NCBI RefSeq assembly: GCF_001625305.1
Contig: NW_017804409.1
Coordinates: 718,916 to 782,915, forward strand
Direction: 5' to 3'
Length of the DNA stretch: 64,000 nt
Origin: Branchiostoma belcheri
Lineage: Eukaryota; Chordata; Leptocardii; Amphioxiformes; Branchiostomatidae
Part shown: positions 1 to 10,648 of the stretch, piece after piece
Layout of the letters: every line of letters begins with the position of its first letter
How positions within the stretch are numbered: position 1 is the stretch's first letter
The notes under the pieces: model-generated
The model's input: only the letters and a program-made list of their open reading frames with translations
Databases searched by the model: none
What the model was told of the DNA's origin: nothing
Translations under genes and position numbers: made by a program

Positions 1-90
1 TGTGGAACGTGGGAGTTCGTCTTTCCGCAATGTTGAGTGGAATAACTGTTGGGACATCCGTGCATGATAGCACCACATGGTGTCCGTTTT
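1..90. repeat. Left copy of a short direct duplication
   Basis: The stretch around TCCGTGCATGATAGCACCAC (from about 57) recurs at about 578-613, and the preceding GTCTTTCCG part recurs near 538. It flanks the palindrome arm and the GT microsatellite that follow. No gene is seen here. Confidence 0.6.
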
Positions 91-422
91 ATTTTGGCGA
101 CGTCTCAGGGAGGAGCCTAATGGTACAGTATTTTGTGCAGTTTGCAAGAATTCTAGGAATTGTACAGACATTTTGTCCTCAGGCATGGAATGTTCATAGG
201 AATGTCTCCGAGTTCTGTTTGTTGACATGCCCACATTCCTGGAAACCCTTGGGAGAACCTGTCTGCCGGAAGCCCGGGGCTCGTTCACTATACACTCAGG
301 GGAGGGTAGGGTAACAAGGCTTCCTCAAAATCATGAACTCATGGCAGTGCCATGAAAACAATAACCCTATCAGCAACCACCGTCGCCATGGCAATGTATA
401 TTTTCATTGCCAGTCTTGCTCC
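91..422 (+). repeat. Left arm of a widely spaced inverted repeat
   Basis: It reads as the reverse complement of about 2806-3158, with scattered differences. Shared blocks include GGCGACGTCTCAGGGAGGAG (from about 96) and CGCCATGGCAATGTATATTT (from about 385). The ORF across it is a by-product of the repeat and resembles no protein I recognise. Confidence 0.75.
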
Positions 423-452
423 ATGGAAAATGGATATGTATTGTTTTTGGTA

Positions 453-454
<2 letters not shown>

Positions 455-514
<60 letters not shown>
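455..514. repeat. (TG)n microsatellite
   Basis: About 30 uninterrupted TG units. The run sits directly after TGTATTGTTTTTGGTATC, a variant of the GGAGGTATTGTTTTTGG module that precedes other GT runs here. Both-strand ORFs of Val-Cys or Thr-His repeats are artefacts. Confidence 0.95.
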
Positions 515-518
<4 letters not shown>

Positions 519-534
519 TTGTAAAATTTTATCG

Positions 535-740
535 AGTGTCTTTCCGTGATGTGGAGTTGAATGGCCGCCGGTACCTCCGTGCATGATAGCACCACATGGT
601 ATCCGTTTTCAAGTTTTTACCTCCATGCATGAAAAATGGAGGTATTGTTTTTGGAATTCCTGTGTGTGTGTCCGGTTGTGTGTCAGTGTTTCCGAATGGC
701 CATTAGATCAGGTTGTAATGGATATGATTGGGTTCAGTCT
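535..740 (+). repeat. Partial foldback-element end with short GT tract
   Basis: The start repeats the window's first bases. From about 618, ACCTCCATGCATGAAAAATG continues into GGAGGTATTGTTTTTGG and a short TGTGTG tract. This is the same terminal module as the arms of the foldback at 4485-5915. From 741 to 976 I see no feature. Confidence 0.55.
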
Positions 741-976
741 TTCTTAGATGAAGAAAGTCATTAATCACGTCTATATCTGGTTGTGATCACTGTTTTCACA
801 CGTTTTTTTAGATACATGACCTCCTTGACAGCAGGTGTAGTTTCCCTTGCACGACAAAAAAGACTTGTAGACACCATGGTGAATGAGAGGAGGACACAGT
901 CACCATCACACAAGATCTAAATATTTCATGAAGGTCTCCGAATTCTTGTTTTTAATGAGTCACCTCCGCAAAGTAT

Positions 977-1399
977 GGCCACACCGACTTAATTTTATGG
1001 ATGACATCCGCGCGCGCATTGATTTTCGCCTGTTTTCCAAAAACAAAGGTCACATCCACCGAGGCTCTGGCCTGGCTCTAGGCCTGGGTAGTCCATGGTA
1101 GTTAGCGACAATACGGAGCCGGTGGTAACTCTGGAGGATGGCACCCACGCTACCGAAGCTCCACGACTCAAGAACTCGGTACATACGTGCAAAATGTACA
1201 GTGAAGATTAATAAATTCCGCAGAAAGCCAGGGTATGCCGGCGTGTCGCATACGTCGTTGCGAATTCAAAATAGTAGCTTTTGTATTTCTGTGGTTTAGT
1301 AGCAATTTTATTTATGGTCGGAATCTCTTTTAATTCGCCCGCGCGCACTAGTTTGTGGGTCTTCATAGGATGTCATCCATAAAATTAAGTCGATGTAGC
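977..1399. mobile_element. H4 family MITE, PIF/Harbinger-like
   Basis: The left end GGCCACACCGACTTAATTTT is mirrored by AAAATTAAGTCGATGTAGCC on the right. A 3-bp TAT lies on both sides. The subterminal GATGACATCC followed by CGCGCGC is shared with H2 and H3. It encodes no transposase. Superfamily is inferred from 3-bp A/T duplications and ends starting GG. Confidence 0.8.
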
Positions 1400-1990
1400 C
1401 TATGTTATGTTTTCGGTGTGCCGAGTGGCGCAGTGTGCCGAGTTTCGAAGGTGCCGAAAAAAAACCGACATTGCGCCGACCTACTCCTAACCATGGTTCT
1501 GGAGGCCATATTCGGCTATGCATGACAGAAACTTAGGCTGGAATCACAACCAAATGATCATCATTCTAGAAAAAAAACTCCTCCAACGTTTGGCACCCAA
1601 GATGAAAGAATTTTCATATTGTGATCGATGGATCATAAAATGGCTGGTTACCCCTTAAGTCTGGGACTTGGATGTGTACTAATTGAAACCATCCATGCAC
1701 AGAGCATCATCGTGATTACTAGCCGGATGTTCAGTCAAGCAAATAATGGTGCAAAATGAGCTCGAAGATTCGAGGCCGTCTGTCTGGGAAAAGAAGCGTT
1801 TTGGTTATTAACAGGAGCTCACGGGAGAAATTAGTCGATTCGTCATTATCAAGAAAGACTATCAACCGCTCTATTATGTCATCACTAAAATATGATGAAG
1901 ATTTTCGACTCAACTGTTGCCCGTGTAGTCATTATTATATATTACAAAGTTTGTAAGAAAGTTTATATTTCGTTGCCCTTCGTCGTGTAA
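1400..1990. other. Intergenic stretch without a clear feature
   Basis: No repeat family or gene recognised. A minus-strand ORF at 1731-1913 has a balanced, protein-like composition but no motif, no convincing splice context and no neighbouring exon. Confidence 0.4.
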
Positions 1991-2370
1991 GGCCATTTTG
2001 TTTTGATTGTATGGGTGACATCCGCGCGCATGAATTTTCGTTCATTTTCAAAAAGTTTTCGACCTTACTGTACATAGTACAAAGCAGCTGCAAAATGAGC
2101 AAATATATGCCGTAAATTGCAAAAACAAAATTAGAAAATAATAGTAATGTAAAATGCCAGAATTAATTCCAAAGGAATAGAAGAAAATGTGAAGAAAAGA
2201 GTCTATTATTCGCCATACCATACTCTGTGTGTTTAGTAATTTAAACCTTCATGACCGCGTAGATTTCACAGTGAAGGCAACTTTTTTTCTGAACTTTTTT
2301 TAATTCGCACGCTCGCATCATTTTTGGGGTTACCAGAGGATGTCATCCATATAATCACATCAACATGGCC
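1991..2370. mobile_element. H3 family MITE
   Basis: Left end GGCCATTTTGTTTTGATTGT, right end complementary (ATAATCACATCAACATGGCC), with TAA on both sides. The interior has a long AT-rich stretch and CGCGCGCAT near the left end, as in other H3 copies. Confidence 0.8.
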
Positions 2371-2538
2371 TAACAAGTTTATTGATATTCACTTTCTGGA
2401 TCTGTGGACCAAGGATATCCCCTGATCATACTAAAAGGGTTTTAAAAAATTTTAAAGCTAACCGCTAAAAACGCAATGCTGTTGAGGGTAAAAGCAAATG
2501 CAATACACATGGGTGCTATACGTATCTTCCATACATGC

Positions 2539-3175
2539 CAGGGCTCGAAATACTGGGTGCATGTGCACCTCAGAGCACCCAAAATTGGAGCTGTGCACCC
2601 AATTTTTTTTTCAAATATTTTCGTAGGTTTACGTATGTAAAGATGTTCCATGTATAGTAGTATACAGCAAATTCTCAAGTTAATAACGACCAATCAAGTG
2701 TTTAAAAAAAGTAAAATCATTGAACGAAACGTAACATAATTAGTTTTTGAAGATATTCTAATCTTATATGGTGCACCCCCAAAAAATTTGTGCACCTATT
2801 CCCAACAAGACTGGCAATGAAAACATACATTGCCATGGCGACGGTGGTTGCGGTTCGAGTTATTGTTTGCATGGCACTGCCATCATTTCATGATTTTGAG
2901 GTAGCCTTAAGTCTAGACAGATACAGTGCACTCCTCCCCAGAGTCTATAGTGAACGAGCCCCGGGGTCACAGAAAGTATGGCCATCCGGGGCAGAGCGGT
3001 CTTCCCAAGGGTTCCAGGAATGTGGGCATAGATGTGGGTCAGAGAAATGCCTGTGGACATTCCATTCCTGTGGACAAAATGCCTGTACCATTTCTAGAAT
3101 TCTTGCGAATTGCACACAATACTGTACCATTAGGCTCCTCCCTGAGACGTCGCCAAAAATGAATTTCGAGCCCTG
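2539..3175. mobile_element. G family TIR element, 5-bp duplication
   Basis: Ends are CAGGGCTCGAAAT and ATTTCGAGCCCTG, a perfect inverted pair, flanked on both sides by CATGC. The left half carries the degenerate GTGCACC/GAGCACCC repeats also seen at 28379-28746. The right half (2806-3158) is an inverted copy of 91-422, so the element looks chimeric. No transposase. Confidence 0.75.
2806..3158 (-). repeat. Right arm of the inverted repeat with 91-422
   Basis: Reverse complement of the left arm over roughly 340 bases with small indels. It lies inside the G element just described. The 177-codon ORF crossing it is open on both strands in several frames and is not credible as a gene. Confidence 0.75.
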
Positions 3176-3180
3176 CATGC

Positions 3181-3496
3181 GGCGCGGTAATTGCGGTAAA
3201 CCTAAGGCCATATGTACCAGAGAAATAGTAGTTCTGATACTCACGTGTGTAATTTTCCATCCATTTACAAGAGAGCCAACCCCCAGTTGTACAATACCAC
3301 CAACTGTCAGTAGCCATAACTGAGGACGAATGACTCCATTTGGGTGTTTCTAACTAGCAAGTAGCACTATTAAAGTTGTTGGTGTCATTATGAACCCTGG
3401 AACATATCTAGTATGGAACTGTGTGGCCCATTTGCAATAGTTCAGAATTCTTTGCTTAGATTGTGTATATTTCTTTGTTATTTTTATGTACTCTTA
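3181..3496. other. No feature recognised
   Basis: Unique-looking sequence between two transposon insertions. No coding signal or repeat ends seen. Confidence 0.4.
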
Positions 3497-3680
3497 GGCC
3501 ACACCAATTTAATTTATCATTTCTCGGATTCGCCTCTTCATTTTTTTATGATTTGCAATAAAAAAAGAAGATTCTGGTTCAACTCAAATATGCTCATATT
3601 TTGCCCCCAACAGTTGAGGAAAGTCCTTTTCTTCCTAGTTCCTATAGTTACAGTTTTTCCATCTATGAATGCAGTGGTTT
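3497..3680 (+). mobile_element. H1 family MITE, truncated left half
   Basis: Begins with TTA then GGCCACACCAATTTAATT and follows other H1 copies to GCAGTGGTTTGA. There the sequence switches to an M family element, so the right half is missing. Confidence 0.8.
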
Positions 3681-3880
3681 GACCAATGACATGGTTTGTT
3701 GACGTCTCTCACCATGGTAACTGGTGTTGGGTTACATAATGTTGCAATTTTATAGTAGGAGGGATTTATACTCCTGTCTGACCATATATATGAATGTGTT
3801 TGAGTAAGAATTAACAGAGCAGACCATATGCGAAGGTAAACATTATGGCTTTGCTTTGCAAATGTAAAGTTTCTCGTTGC
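3681..3880. mobile_element. M family element, partial
   Basis: Carries the M core: ACCAATGACATGGTTTGTTG, CACCATGGTAACTGGTGTTG, GAATTAACAGAGCAGACCAT, then a GCTTTGCAAATGT end. The GAAGGAAAACAT end is replaced by H1 sequence. Confidence 0.75.
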
Positions 3881-4484
3881 AATTTGTCTTTGCTCAGGCT
3901 AGCTTCCCTGTTAAAATGTTGAGAAGTCTTCGTTGTTTCAACTACGTGCAGTGTCCTTATAGCTGCCGCATTGCCCATCAGACAAGCGGGCGGTCTCCTT
4001 ATAAAACGAGACCGAACTCCAAACTTCGTTAACCTAACAAGCAAACGACCACACAGCCAAGACTTTACAACCAATTTTGAGAGAGATACACGTGAATCAA
4101 ATCCTGGACCACAATTGAATTTGAAATACGGGCCAATCGTTTGTGTCTAGTTATCCAGCTACAAAAACGTTATTTTATCCCGTAAACCCCGATGTTACAG
4201 TGGCCCCTCTATTCAGATAGATAGTTTAGTTCTAGTTACTGCATGTCCTATATGCGATCTACCGCTAGCGTTATATCAAACTTATTACACTTCCTCTATA
4301 AAACTTGCCACAGGACAAAAAATATCGCTCCCAGGTGGCGAGTATGAAGGTATGGAAGGACGTTGTAATATTAGGCGAAGCTTGTAAAAAAGTTGATGCC
4401 GACCTAGCCGTCATCGAGACATAAATTTACCGGTTAAACTGACAAACCAGCGCTTTTAAGATTAAAATTGTAAACCCAGCACTC
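3881..4484. other. No feature recognised
   Basis: Low-copy-looking DNA. The only sizeable ORF (minus, 3811-4074) runs into the M element and has no family resemblance. Confidence 0.4.
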
Positions 4485-5915
4485 AACAAGAATTCGGAGA
4501 TCTTATACCTCCATGAAATATATGTTTTGTAAATGTTTGTACACAGTACACTACAGTACAGAACAAAATAACACAGGTTTTTGTTTTCAAACCTTTGGCC
4601 TGAAATAGGTAAGGCTGTAATAGATATGGTCAACTGTACATGTAGCCTATTCCAGAGGGAGAACCTCATTAATCAGGCGCGCTGCCTCCACACGTGTGCT
4701 AGTGTTTTGTTGCATAACCCGCACATCTGTTTCCCTGCCTAGCAAAAAGGTACAAAAAGTTCTGCTGCAGTACCAATGTCAGCCACCAGGAGGCCCATTT
4801 TTGACCCTGACCTTTGGCTTCCTAAGACCTACCAGCATACCAAATATCATCACAATCCATAAAGGCTTTCTGAAGTTATGCTGACTACAAATGTGAGGAA
4901 ACACACACACACACACAGAGACGCGCCAAAACAATACCTCCATTTTTCATGGAGGTAACAAAACCGTCGTAGGAAAGATGTGTGACTATACGTATTATAG
5001 AACACTGTATAATGTGTAGCGAGAGACATATATTTCACAATCTCTTTACCCATTTCTGTTAGAAACAAACTATTTGACACATGCTATGGTTCCGAAATGT
5101 GGGGTGCGTTCAAGAGTTCTCATTCCTGTCCGATCGAATCAATTCACTTCAAATTTTGTAAACAATTATTACGTGTTCCGAGATCATCTTGAAGCCTAGC
5201 TGCAAGAGCGGAATTAGGGAGATACCCCATGCAAGTGGAGGCCTCCCTGAACGCAATCAGATATTTTCTCAGACTTTGCCAAAACGTGCCAGCAGACAAC
5301 TTTGAAGCAGACGCCTTCTTTGTAGCAGACAGGCTCGACTGTAATCCTAGCTATAGATGTAGTTTTTATTTTGACATGGAGTCACGAAAAATACTTAGTC
5401 TAGCAGAGGAATGACTTACTGCCATAGTCGGCTGACTGCTAATTACCTCCATGAAAAATGGAGGTATTGTTTTGGGCGCGCCTGTGTGTTTGTGTGTGTG
5501 TTTCCGCACATTTGTAGTCAGCATAACTTCAGAACGCCTTTGTGGATTGTGATGATATTTGGTATGCTGGTAGGTCTTAGGAAGCCAAAGGTCAAATATG
5601 GGCCTCCTGGTGGCTGACCTTGGCACTGCAGCAGAACTTCCGTTTTTTGTACCTTTTTGCTAGGCAGGGAAACAGATGTGCGGGTTATGCAACAAAACAC
5701 CAGCACACGTGTGGAGGCAGCGCGCCTGATTAATGAGGTTCTCCCTCTTGAATAGGCTACATGTACAGTTGACCATATCTATTACAGCCTTACCTATTTC
5801 AGGCCAAATGTTTGAAAACAGAAACCTGTGTTATTTTGTTCTGTAGTGTACTGTGTAAAAACATTTACAAAAATTCATATATTTCATGGAGGTATGAGAT
5901 CTCCGAATTCTTGTT
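4485..5915. mobile_element. Long foldback element, arms about 474 bp
   Basis: Arms 4485-4958 and 5443-5915 are near-perfect inverted copies. The outer ends read AACAAGAATTCGGAGAT / ATCTCCGAATTCTTGTT and the inner ends are ACCTCCATGAAAAATGGAGG with a short GT/CA tract. Between them, 4959-5442 holds a degraded retrotransposon fragment. Other copies of the arm's inner module occur at 618 and 7652-8020. It could be a true foldback transposon or two MITEs inserted in opposite orientation. Confidence 0.85.
5079..5414 (+). pseudogene. Non-LTR retrotransposon ORF2 fragment
   Basis: One frame reads CYGSEMWGAF, then IESIHFKFCKQLLRVP, one TGA stop (near 5191), then AELGRYPMQVEASLNAIRYF. The order G-x-E-x-W-G, HLKFCK..L.VP, ELGRYP and I-x-Y-x-x-R-L is typical of the region after the reverse transcriptase core in LINE ORF2 proteins. 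The frame ends at the TGA at 5412-5414. It is a fragment, held between the palindrome arms. Confidence 0.7.
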
Positions 5916-6195
5916 AATAGGGCGATGATACATGGATTTCGGTTAAAAACCTATAATCTAGCGGATAAAGATTAACGGAAGGGAAGAATTAGGAGAATAT
6001 ATCACTCTGTTTATGACAAATTAACGGCACTAAGAGTAATTAACTGTCATTTAATCAAGCGCGCTAAATCAGAAAATATATGAAAGACCGCCAAAAAGGT
6101 GGGCTAGCGATAGTTAATTGTTTACAAATCGGTTCTTTAGAAACAGTATCAATCATGGTAACACTAGTGTATTGCAAAGAAGGAGATAAACCTTA
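5916..6195. other. No feature recognised
   Basis: Short AT-rich spacer between the foldback and an H3 insertion. Confidence 0.4.
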
Positions 6196-6580
6196 GGCCG
6201 TGTTGATTTGATTATATAGATGACATCCTATGGGAACCCCAAAACTGACGCGAGCGTGTGAATAAAAAAATGTTTGGCAATAAAATTGCCTTCATTATGA
6301 AATCTACGTAGCCATGAAGGTTTAAGAAATGACTAAACACAAAGAGTATGGTATGGCGAAGAATGCACTCTTTTTTTCTTTTCCTTGGGAATTTATTTTG
6401 GCATTCTACGACATCAGTATCGTTTTATAATATTTATTTTGCAATTCATGGCATTTTTTTGCTCATTTTGCAGTTGCTTTGTACGATTTACAGTATGGTC
6501 GAATTTTCTTTTATTCGAAACGAACGAAATTTTTTTAATGCGCGCGCGGATGTCATCCATATAATCAAATCAGCATGCTC
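6196..6580. mobile_element. H3 family MITE
   Basis: TTA on both sides; ends GGCCGTGTTGATTTGATTAT and ATAATCAAATCAGCATGCTC. The last bases are mutated from GGCC to GCTC. The AT-rich interior includes a Phe-rich spurious ORF. Confidence 0.8.
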
Positions 6581-6584
6581 TTAG

Positions 6585-6862
6585 TTATGATTATGTTTAC
6601 CGAAGGAAAACATATTGTTTTTACTCAGTTTCTTCCTCTTCTGTTCCAAACACTAACCTCTGACCTGGCCAATGACATGATTTGTTGACGTCTGTCACCA
6701 TGGTGACTGGTGTTGGGTTACTATATAATGTTGCAATTTCATGGTCTGCTCTACTCCTGTCACCATATATTAGTAGTACATGTATGTGAATGTGTTTGAG
6801 TAAGAATTAACAGAGCAGACCATGCCGAAAGGTAACATTATGCATTTGCTTTGCAAATGTTA
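6585..6862. mobile_element. M family element, near complete
   Basis: Runs from GTTTACCGAAGGAAAACAT through TGACCTGGCCAATGACATGA and CACCATGGTGACTGGTGTTG to GCATTTGCTTTGCAAATGTT and ACTTCTCTAG. Its two ends are not mirror images over their whole length, so TIR status is uncertain. Confidence 0.75.
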
Positions 6863-7251
6863 CTTCTCTAGTTACTTTATGAATTCCGTACACATTCCAA
6901 AAGTATCCAGTTTCCCTCCATAAGAGTTCCTGTCTTCATCGTAACTTCTGCAGGCAATGTCTATTGTTCAGCACGAGTGTTCAGGGAATTTACAATGGTA
7001 ACAATGGCCCTACGCACATCGTTACAGCCGGCAACCCACTGAAACTCCGCATATAAATCTACAGGTAATGGAAAATTGTAAAACACTTTTGTCAATGCCG
7101 TGGCTACTATTGCATGGCTTCTTTTACTGACTGTCGTATATAGTTTGGTCCATTAGGAAGAATTTTATTGCACGACAATTGTACATGGTGCAATGTATAC
7201 CAACAACTACATAGTGCAAAAAAGGGTATAGAATAAAACTTAACATCATAA
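6863..7251. repeat. Unclassified sequence; right part is an interspersed repeat
   Basis: From about 7163 the sequence (GCACGACAATTGTACATGGT and onwards) matches 62653-62760. The match resumes after the M insertion at about 7535-7630. The first 300 bases show nothing recognisable. Confidence 0.5.
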
Positions 7252-7522
7252 CTAGAAAGGTAACATTTGCAAGGCAAATGCATAATGTTTACCTTCGCAT
7301 ATGGTCTGCTCTGTTAATTCTTACTCAAATACATATGGTCAGACAGGAGTATAAATCCCTCCTACTATAAAATCGCAACATTATGTAACCCAACACCAGT
7401 TACCATGGTGAGAGACGTCAACAAATCAGGTCATTGGTCAGGTCAGAGGTCAGTGTTTGGAACGGAAGAAGAAGAGGAAACGTAGCAAAAACTATATGTT
7501 TTCCTTCGGTAAACATAATTAC
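7252..7522. mobile_element. M family element, inverted orientation
   Basis: Starts CTAGAAAGGTAACATTTGC and ends near CCTTCGGTAAACATAATT. It splits a repeat that is continuous at about 62650-62870, giving an approximate empty site. Confidence 0.75.
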
Positions 7523-7651
7523 TTTGACAACAATGGCTAGTATAATATACAATCAACTGGGGCTAATTATGATTTTCGGTATTTTTCTAATATCAAGGCA
7601 GTCGTTTATATATTTACCTATTTCAATTCTGACGCTATGTAAAATCAATAA

Positions 7652-8020
7652 TTCGGAGACATCAGACCTCCATGAAATGTCTAGATGTTGTGCAATCTCC
7701 TTTTGAAATACCCTACTTTATCAGGCAAGGGAAACAACACCAGCTGTGAGCTGTCAAGGAGGTCATGTAACAAAACAAAACTGTGAAAACAGCGAGCTCT
7801 GTCAAGGAGGTCATGTAGCAAAAACACCTGTGAAAACAGCGGGTGCTACCAGATGTAGAAGTGCTCAATGACTTTTTCCCTCTAGAACGGACTGAACCCA
7901 ACAATATCCATAACAACCTGACCTAAGGACCATGCGGAAACACAGACACACACACGGACACACACACACACACACACACGGACATACCAAAAACAATACC
8001 TCCATTTTTCACGGAGGTAA
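7652..8020. mobile_element. Foldback-family relative
   Basis: Left end TTCGGAGACATCAGACCTCC resembles the outer end of the 4485-5915 foldback. The right end (CACACACAC tract, CCAAAAACAATACCTCC, ATTTTTCACGGAGGT) matches its inner end. The interior, with repeated GTCAAGGAGGTCATGTA, is different. Confidence 0.55.
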
Positions 8021-8035
8021 AAACGCAAAGGCATA

Positions 8036-8460
8036 AACCCTCCACGGGCTTAATTAAATAGCACACGAACAGTAGCGAGACCAAGTCCATTTCTTCTCTA
8101 ACGCTATATAACAAAGGAGGGATTAACGTACATCTGTCAACGTTGTCATCAGTAAAGCTGTACATGTACAATGACGGAATACGTGGCTTATTGAGCGCCA
8201 TACACTAAACCCCCTTGGCTACAGGCGTACTTAGCCGTTACAGTCACGTCTGCGCTATAACACATGATCAAGGTGAGCAGGGCTATAACAGTAAAACAGC
8301 AATCAGCGGCCTCAGTCGAGCGCTCGCTAATGAGAGCCGCAGTCAAAGGTGCGCGTCTGGAAAGGAGTTGACTTTATCTGGTAGTAAACCTTATTGGAAG
8401 TAAACCGTGGGAGAACGCATCAGTGTGGGCGGGACGGGACGGAAGTATTGTTTCAGGGTG
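8036..8460. other. No feature recognised
   Basis: No gene or repeat end seen. GGAAGTATTGTTTCAGG just before the GT array may be a diverged copy of the GGAGGTATTGTTTTTGG module. Confidence 0.4.
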
Positions 8461-8465
8461 GTTGT

Positions 8466-8491
8466 CTGTGTGTATGTGTATATGTGTGTGA

Positions 8492-8529
<38 letters not shown>

Positions 8530-8577
8530 ATGTGTGAATGTGTGTGTGTGTGAGTGTATGTGTGAATGTGTGTGTGA

Positions 8578-8666
<89 letters not shown>
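8466..8666. repeat. Imperfect (TG)n array
   Basis: About 200 bp of TG repeats with interspersed TATG, GAATG and GAGTG units in the first half and a pure run in the second. Thr-His ORFs on the other strand are artefacts. Confidence 0.95.
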
Positions 8667-8668
<2 letters not shown>

Positions 8669-8689
8669 TGAAGTAGCCCATGCCAAATT

Positions 8690-9154
8690 TACGTAAGGAG
8701 TCCCTTTTAAAAAATTTAAAAATTAAAATTTTTGGTACCACCAATAAATACATGTAGCTAAAATCAGCCTACGATACGAATTCGCGAAACAAGCAGCCGT
8801 TTTCTGTTGGTGACATCGCATTTTTGGCTCACAGATACCAGTATACTATGCGATTGCATTTAATAATTTACTTCATGAAACAAAAATGACCAAAAAATTG
8901 GAAAATTCTGTTTTACCGCCCTAAAATCGCGCTCTGGGTGTCTTTAACCTCATCACGAAATGTGAAAAGAAGGTATGATAGTCCTGTAAAGGAAAGAAAA
9001 GAGAAGAATACAAACTATGGACGAAACTTACTCGCGATAGGCCATGTTGCCAAACTCTGTCTCAAACATCAATGGTTAGATTCAGTGGTCGATCGTTTGT
9101 AAAACTAGCAGTGACAGATAGATCAGAGTGATTTCAGGGCCGGCGCCTGGCAGC
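8690..9154. other. No feature recognised
   Basis: AT-rich DNA without ORFs, repeat ends or splice-bounded exons that I can support. Confidence 0.4.
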
Positions 9155-9464
9155 TAAGCAATTCAGCATCAACAACCCTGGGTTGGAACTATGTGACTCT
9201 TTGGCAGATTAACAAGTCCTCTGGCAAAATATTCCTATGAAATACACATATCCCCTTCTTTAGTATCTCAGGTCATGGGGCTACCGTCTCTTTTAAGATA
9301 ATTGTAAAACTATCTAACCTATCTAATCAATCATCCTACCACTATTTCGATTTCGTATGCACGATTCTTCTGTTTTCCACGTTATTTGGATACATTCCCA
9401 TCTTACAACGGCTTCAAGTTCAGGAGAAACAGATAGAAAACCAGATCACGAGATATCAAGACCG

Positions 9465-9680
9465 GAAGTTCTGCTGCAGTACCTAGGAAAGACGCCAGGG
9501 GGCCCAAAATCTAATCATTTCTACGTCTTATAAAGACCTACCCACCTACCAAGTTTCATTTCAATCCATCCACTGCTTCTCGAGTTATCTTGCTAAACCA
9601 CACACACACAAACACACACACAAACACGCACACACAGACAAACGCTACTGAAAACATAACCTTCTTGGCGAAGGTAATGA
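9465..9680. repeat. Interspersed repeat ending in CA tract
   Basis: GTTCTGCTGCAGTACC, then a CCTACCAAGTTTCA-type segment and a (CACACA)n stretch, keep the block order of the foldback arms (GTTCTGCTGCAGTACCAATG, ACCAGCATACCAAATATCAT, CACACACA). It looks like a diverged relative. Confidence 0.55.
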
Positions 9681-9904
9681 ACGATTGCATCTAATCTATA
9701 AACATATCTGGCCAAGCAATGCTCCCTACAAGAACTGTAGACAGACCTAATGACAAGGACTGCAGACAAACAAAAGAATTGTACTGGATGCTGTCCAAAA
9801 AAAGTTTGCTTGTCCGAGTTTGAACTTTTTGGAGCCCATTAGGAAGTGCTGATAAACATCGCACTTGTTCTTGTCCCGAGACCACCTTTCCGAGAGTTGT
9901 AAGA

Positions 9905-10648
9905 TTACTTGGACGAAAGCCCGGGGTAGACTCTGTCTGATCAGTGATAGCGCTTGGGTTTAACCTGACAATTGAGTGATGCTATCATAAATGGGATCAC
10001 ATAATTGTCCCTCCAGAGATCCCACCGACGCTTGTTGGAGGACAAGTTTTGAGGACAAACCGTTGGAAACTTGCTTAGGTGAACTTGGAAGAAAGCTCGG
10101 GGTAGACTCTATCTGATCAGTGATAGCGCTTAGGGTTAACCTTTTACAGTTGTGTGATGCTATCATGGTCAGAATCATATCTAACTGTCCCTCCAGAGAT
10201 CCCACCGACGCTTGTTGGAGGGCAGGTTTTGAGGGCAAACCGTTGGAAACTAGGAAGAAAACTCGGGGTAGACTCTGTCTGACTCAGGTTTAACCTTTTA
10301 CAATTGTGTGATGCTATCATGGCCGGGATCATACCTAACTGTCCCTCCAGAAATCCCACCGACGCTAGTTAGAGGTCAAGTTTTGAGGGCAAACCGTTGG
10401 AAACTAGGAAGAAAACTCGGGGTACACTCTGTCTGACTCAGGTTTAACCTTTTACAGTTGTGTGATGCTATCATGGCAGGGATCATACCTAACTGTCACT
10501 CCAGAGATCCCACCGGCGCTTGTTGGAGGGCAAGTTTTGAGGGCAAACCGTTGGAAACTAGGAAAAAAACTCGGAGTAGACTCTGTCTGACTTAGGTTTA
10601 ACCTTTTACAATTGTGTGATGCTATCATGGCAGGGATCATATCTAACT
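9905..10648. repeat. Minisatellite, about 150-176 bp units
   Basis: Five consecutive units, recognised by GTAGACTCTGTCTGA (from about 9926, 10102, 10268, 10422 and 10573), each with GATGCTATCAT and CCTCCAGAGATCCCACCG. Spacing shortens along the array (about 176, 166, 154, 151). A LINE interrupts the array at 10648 and it resumes at 11404. Ser/Pro-rich minus-strand ORFs are repeat artefacts. Confidence 0.9.

Noticed and set aside
1731..1956. Overlapping plus and minus ORFs with protein-like composition
   Set aside because: Neither has a recognisable motif, neighbouring exon or codon pattern; one is the shadow of the other.
9960..10640. Ser/Pro-rich minus-strand ORFs
   Set aside because: They repeat with the minisatellite period and change length with each unit.
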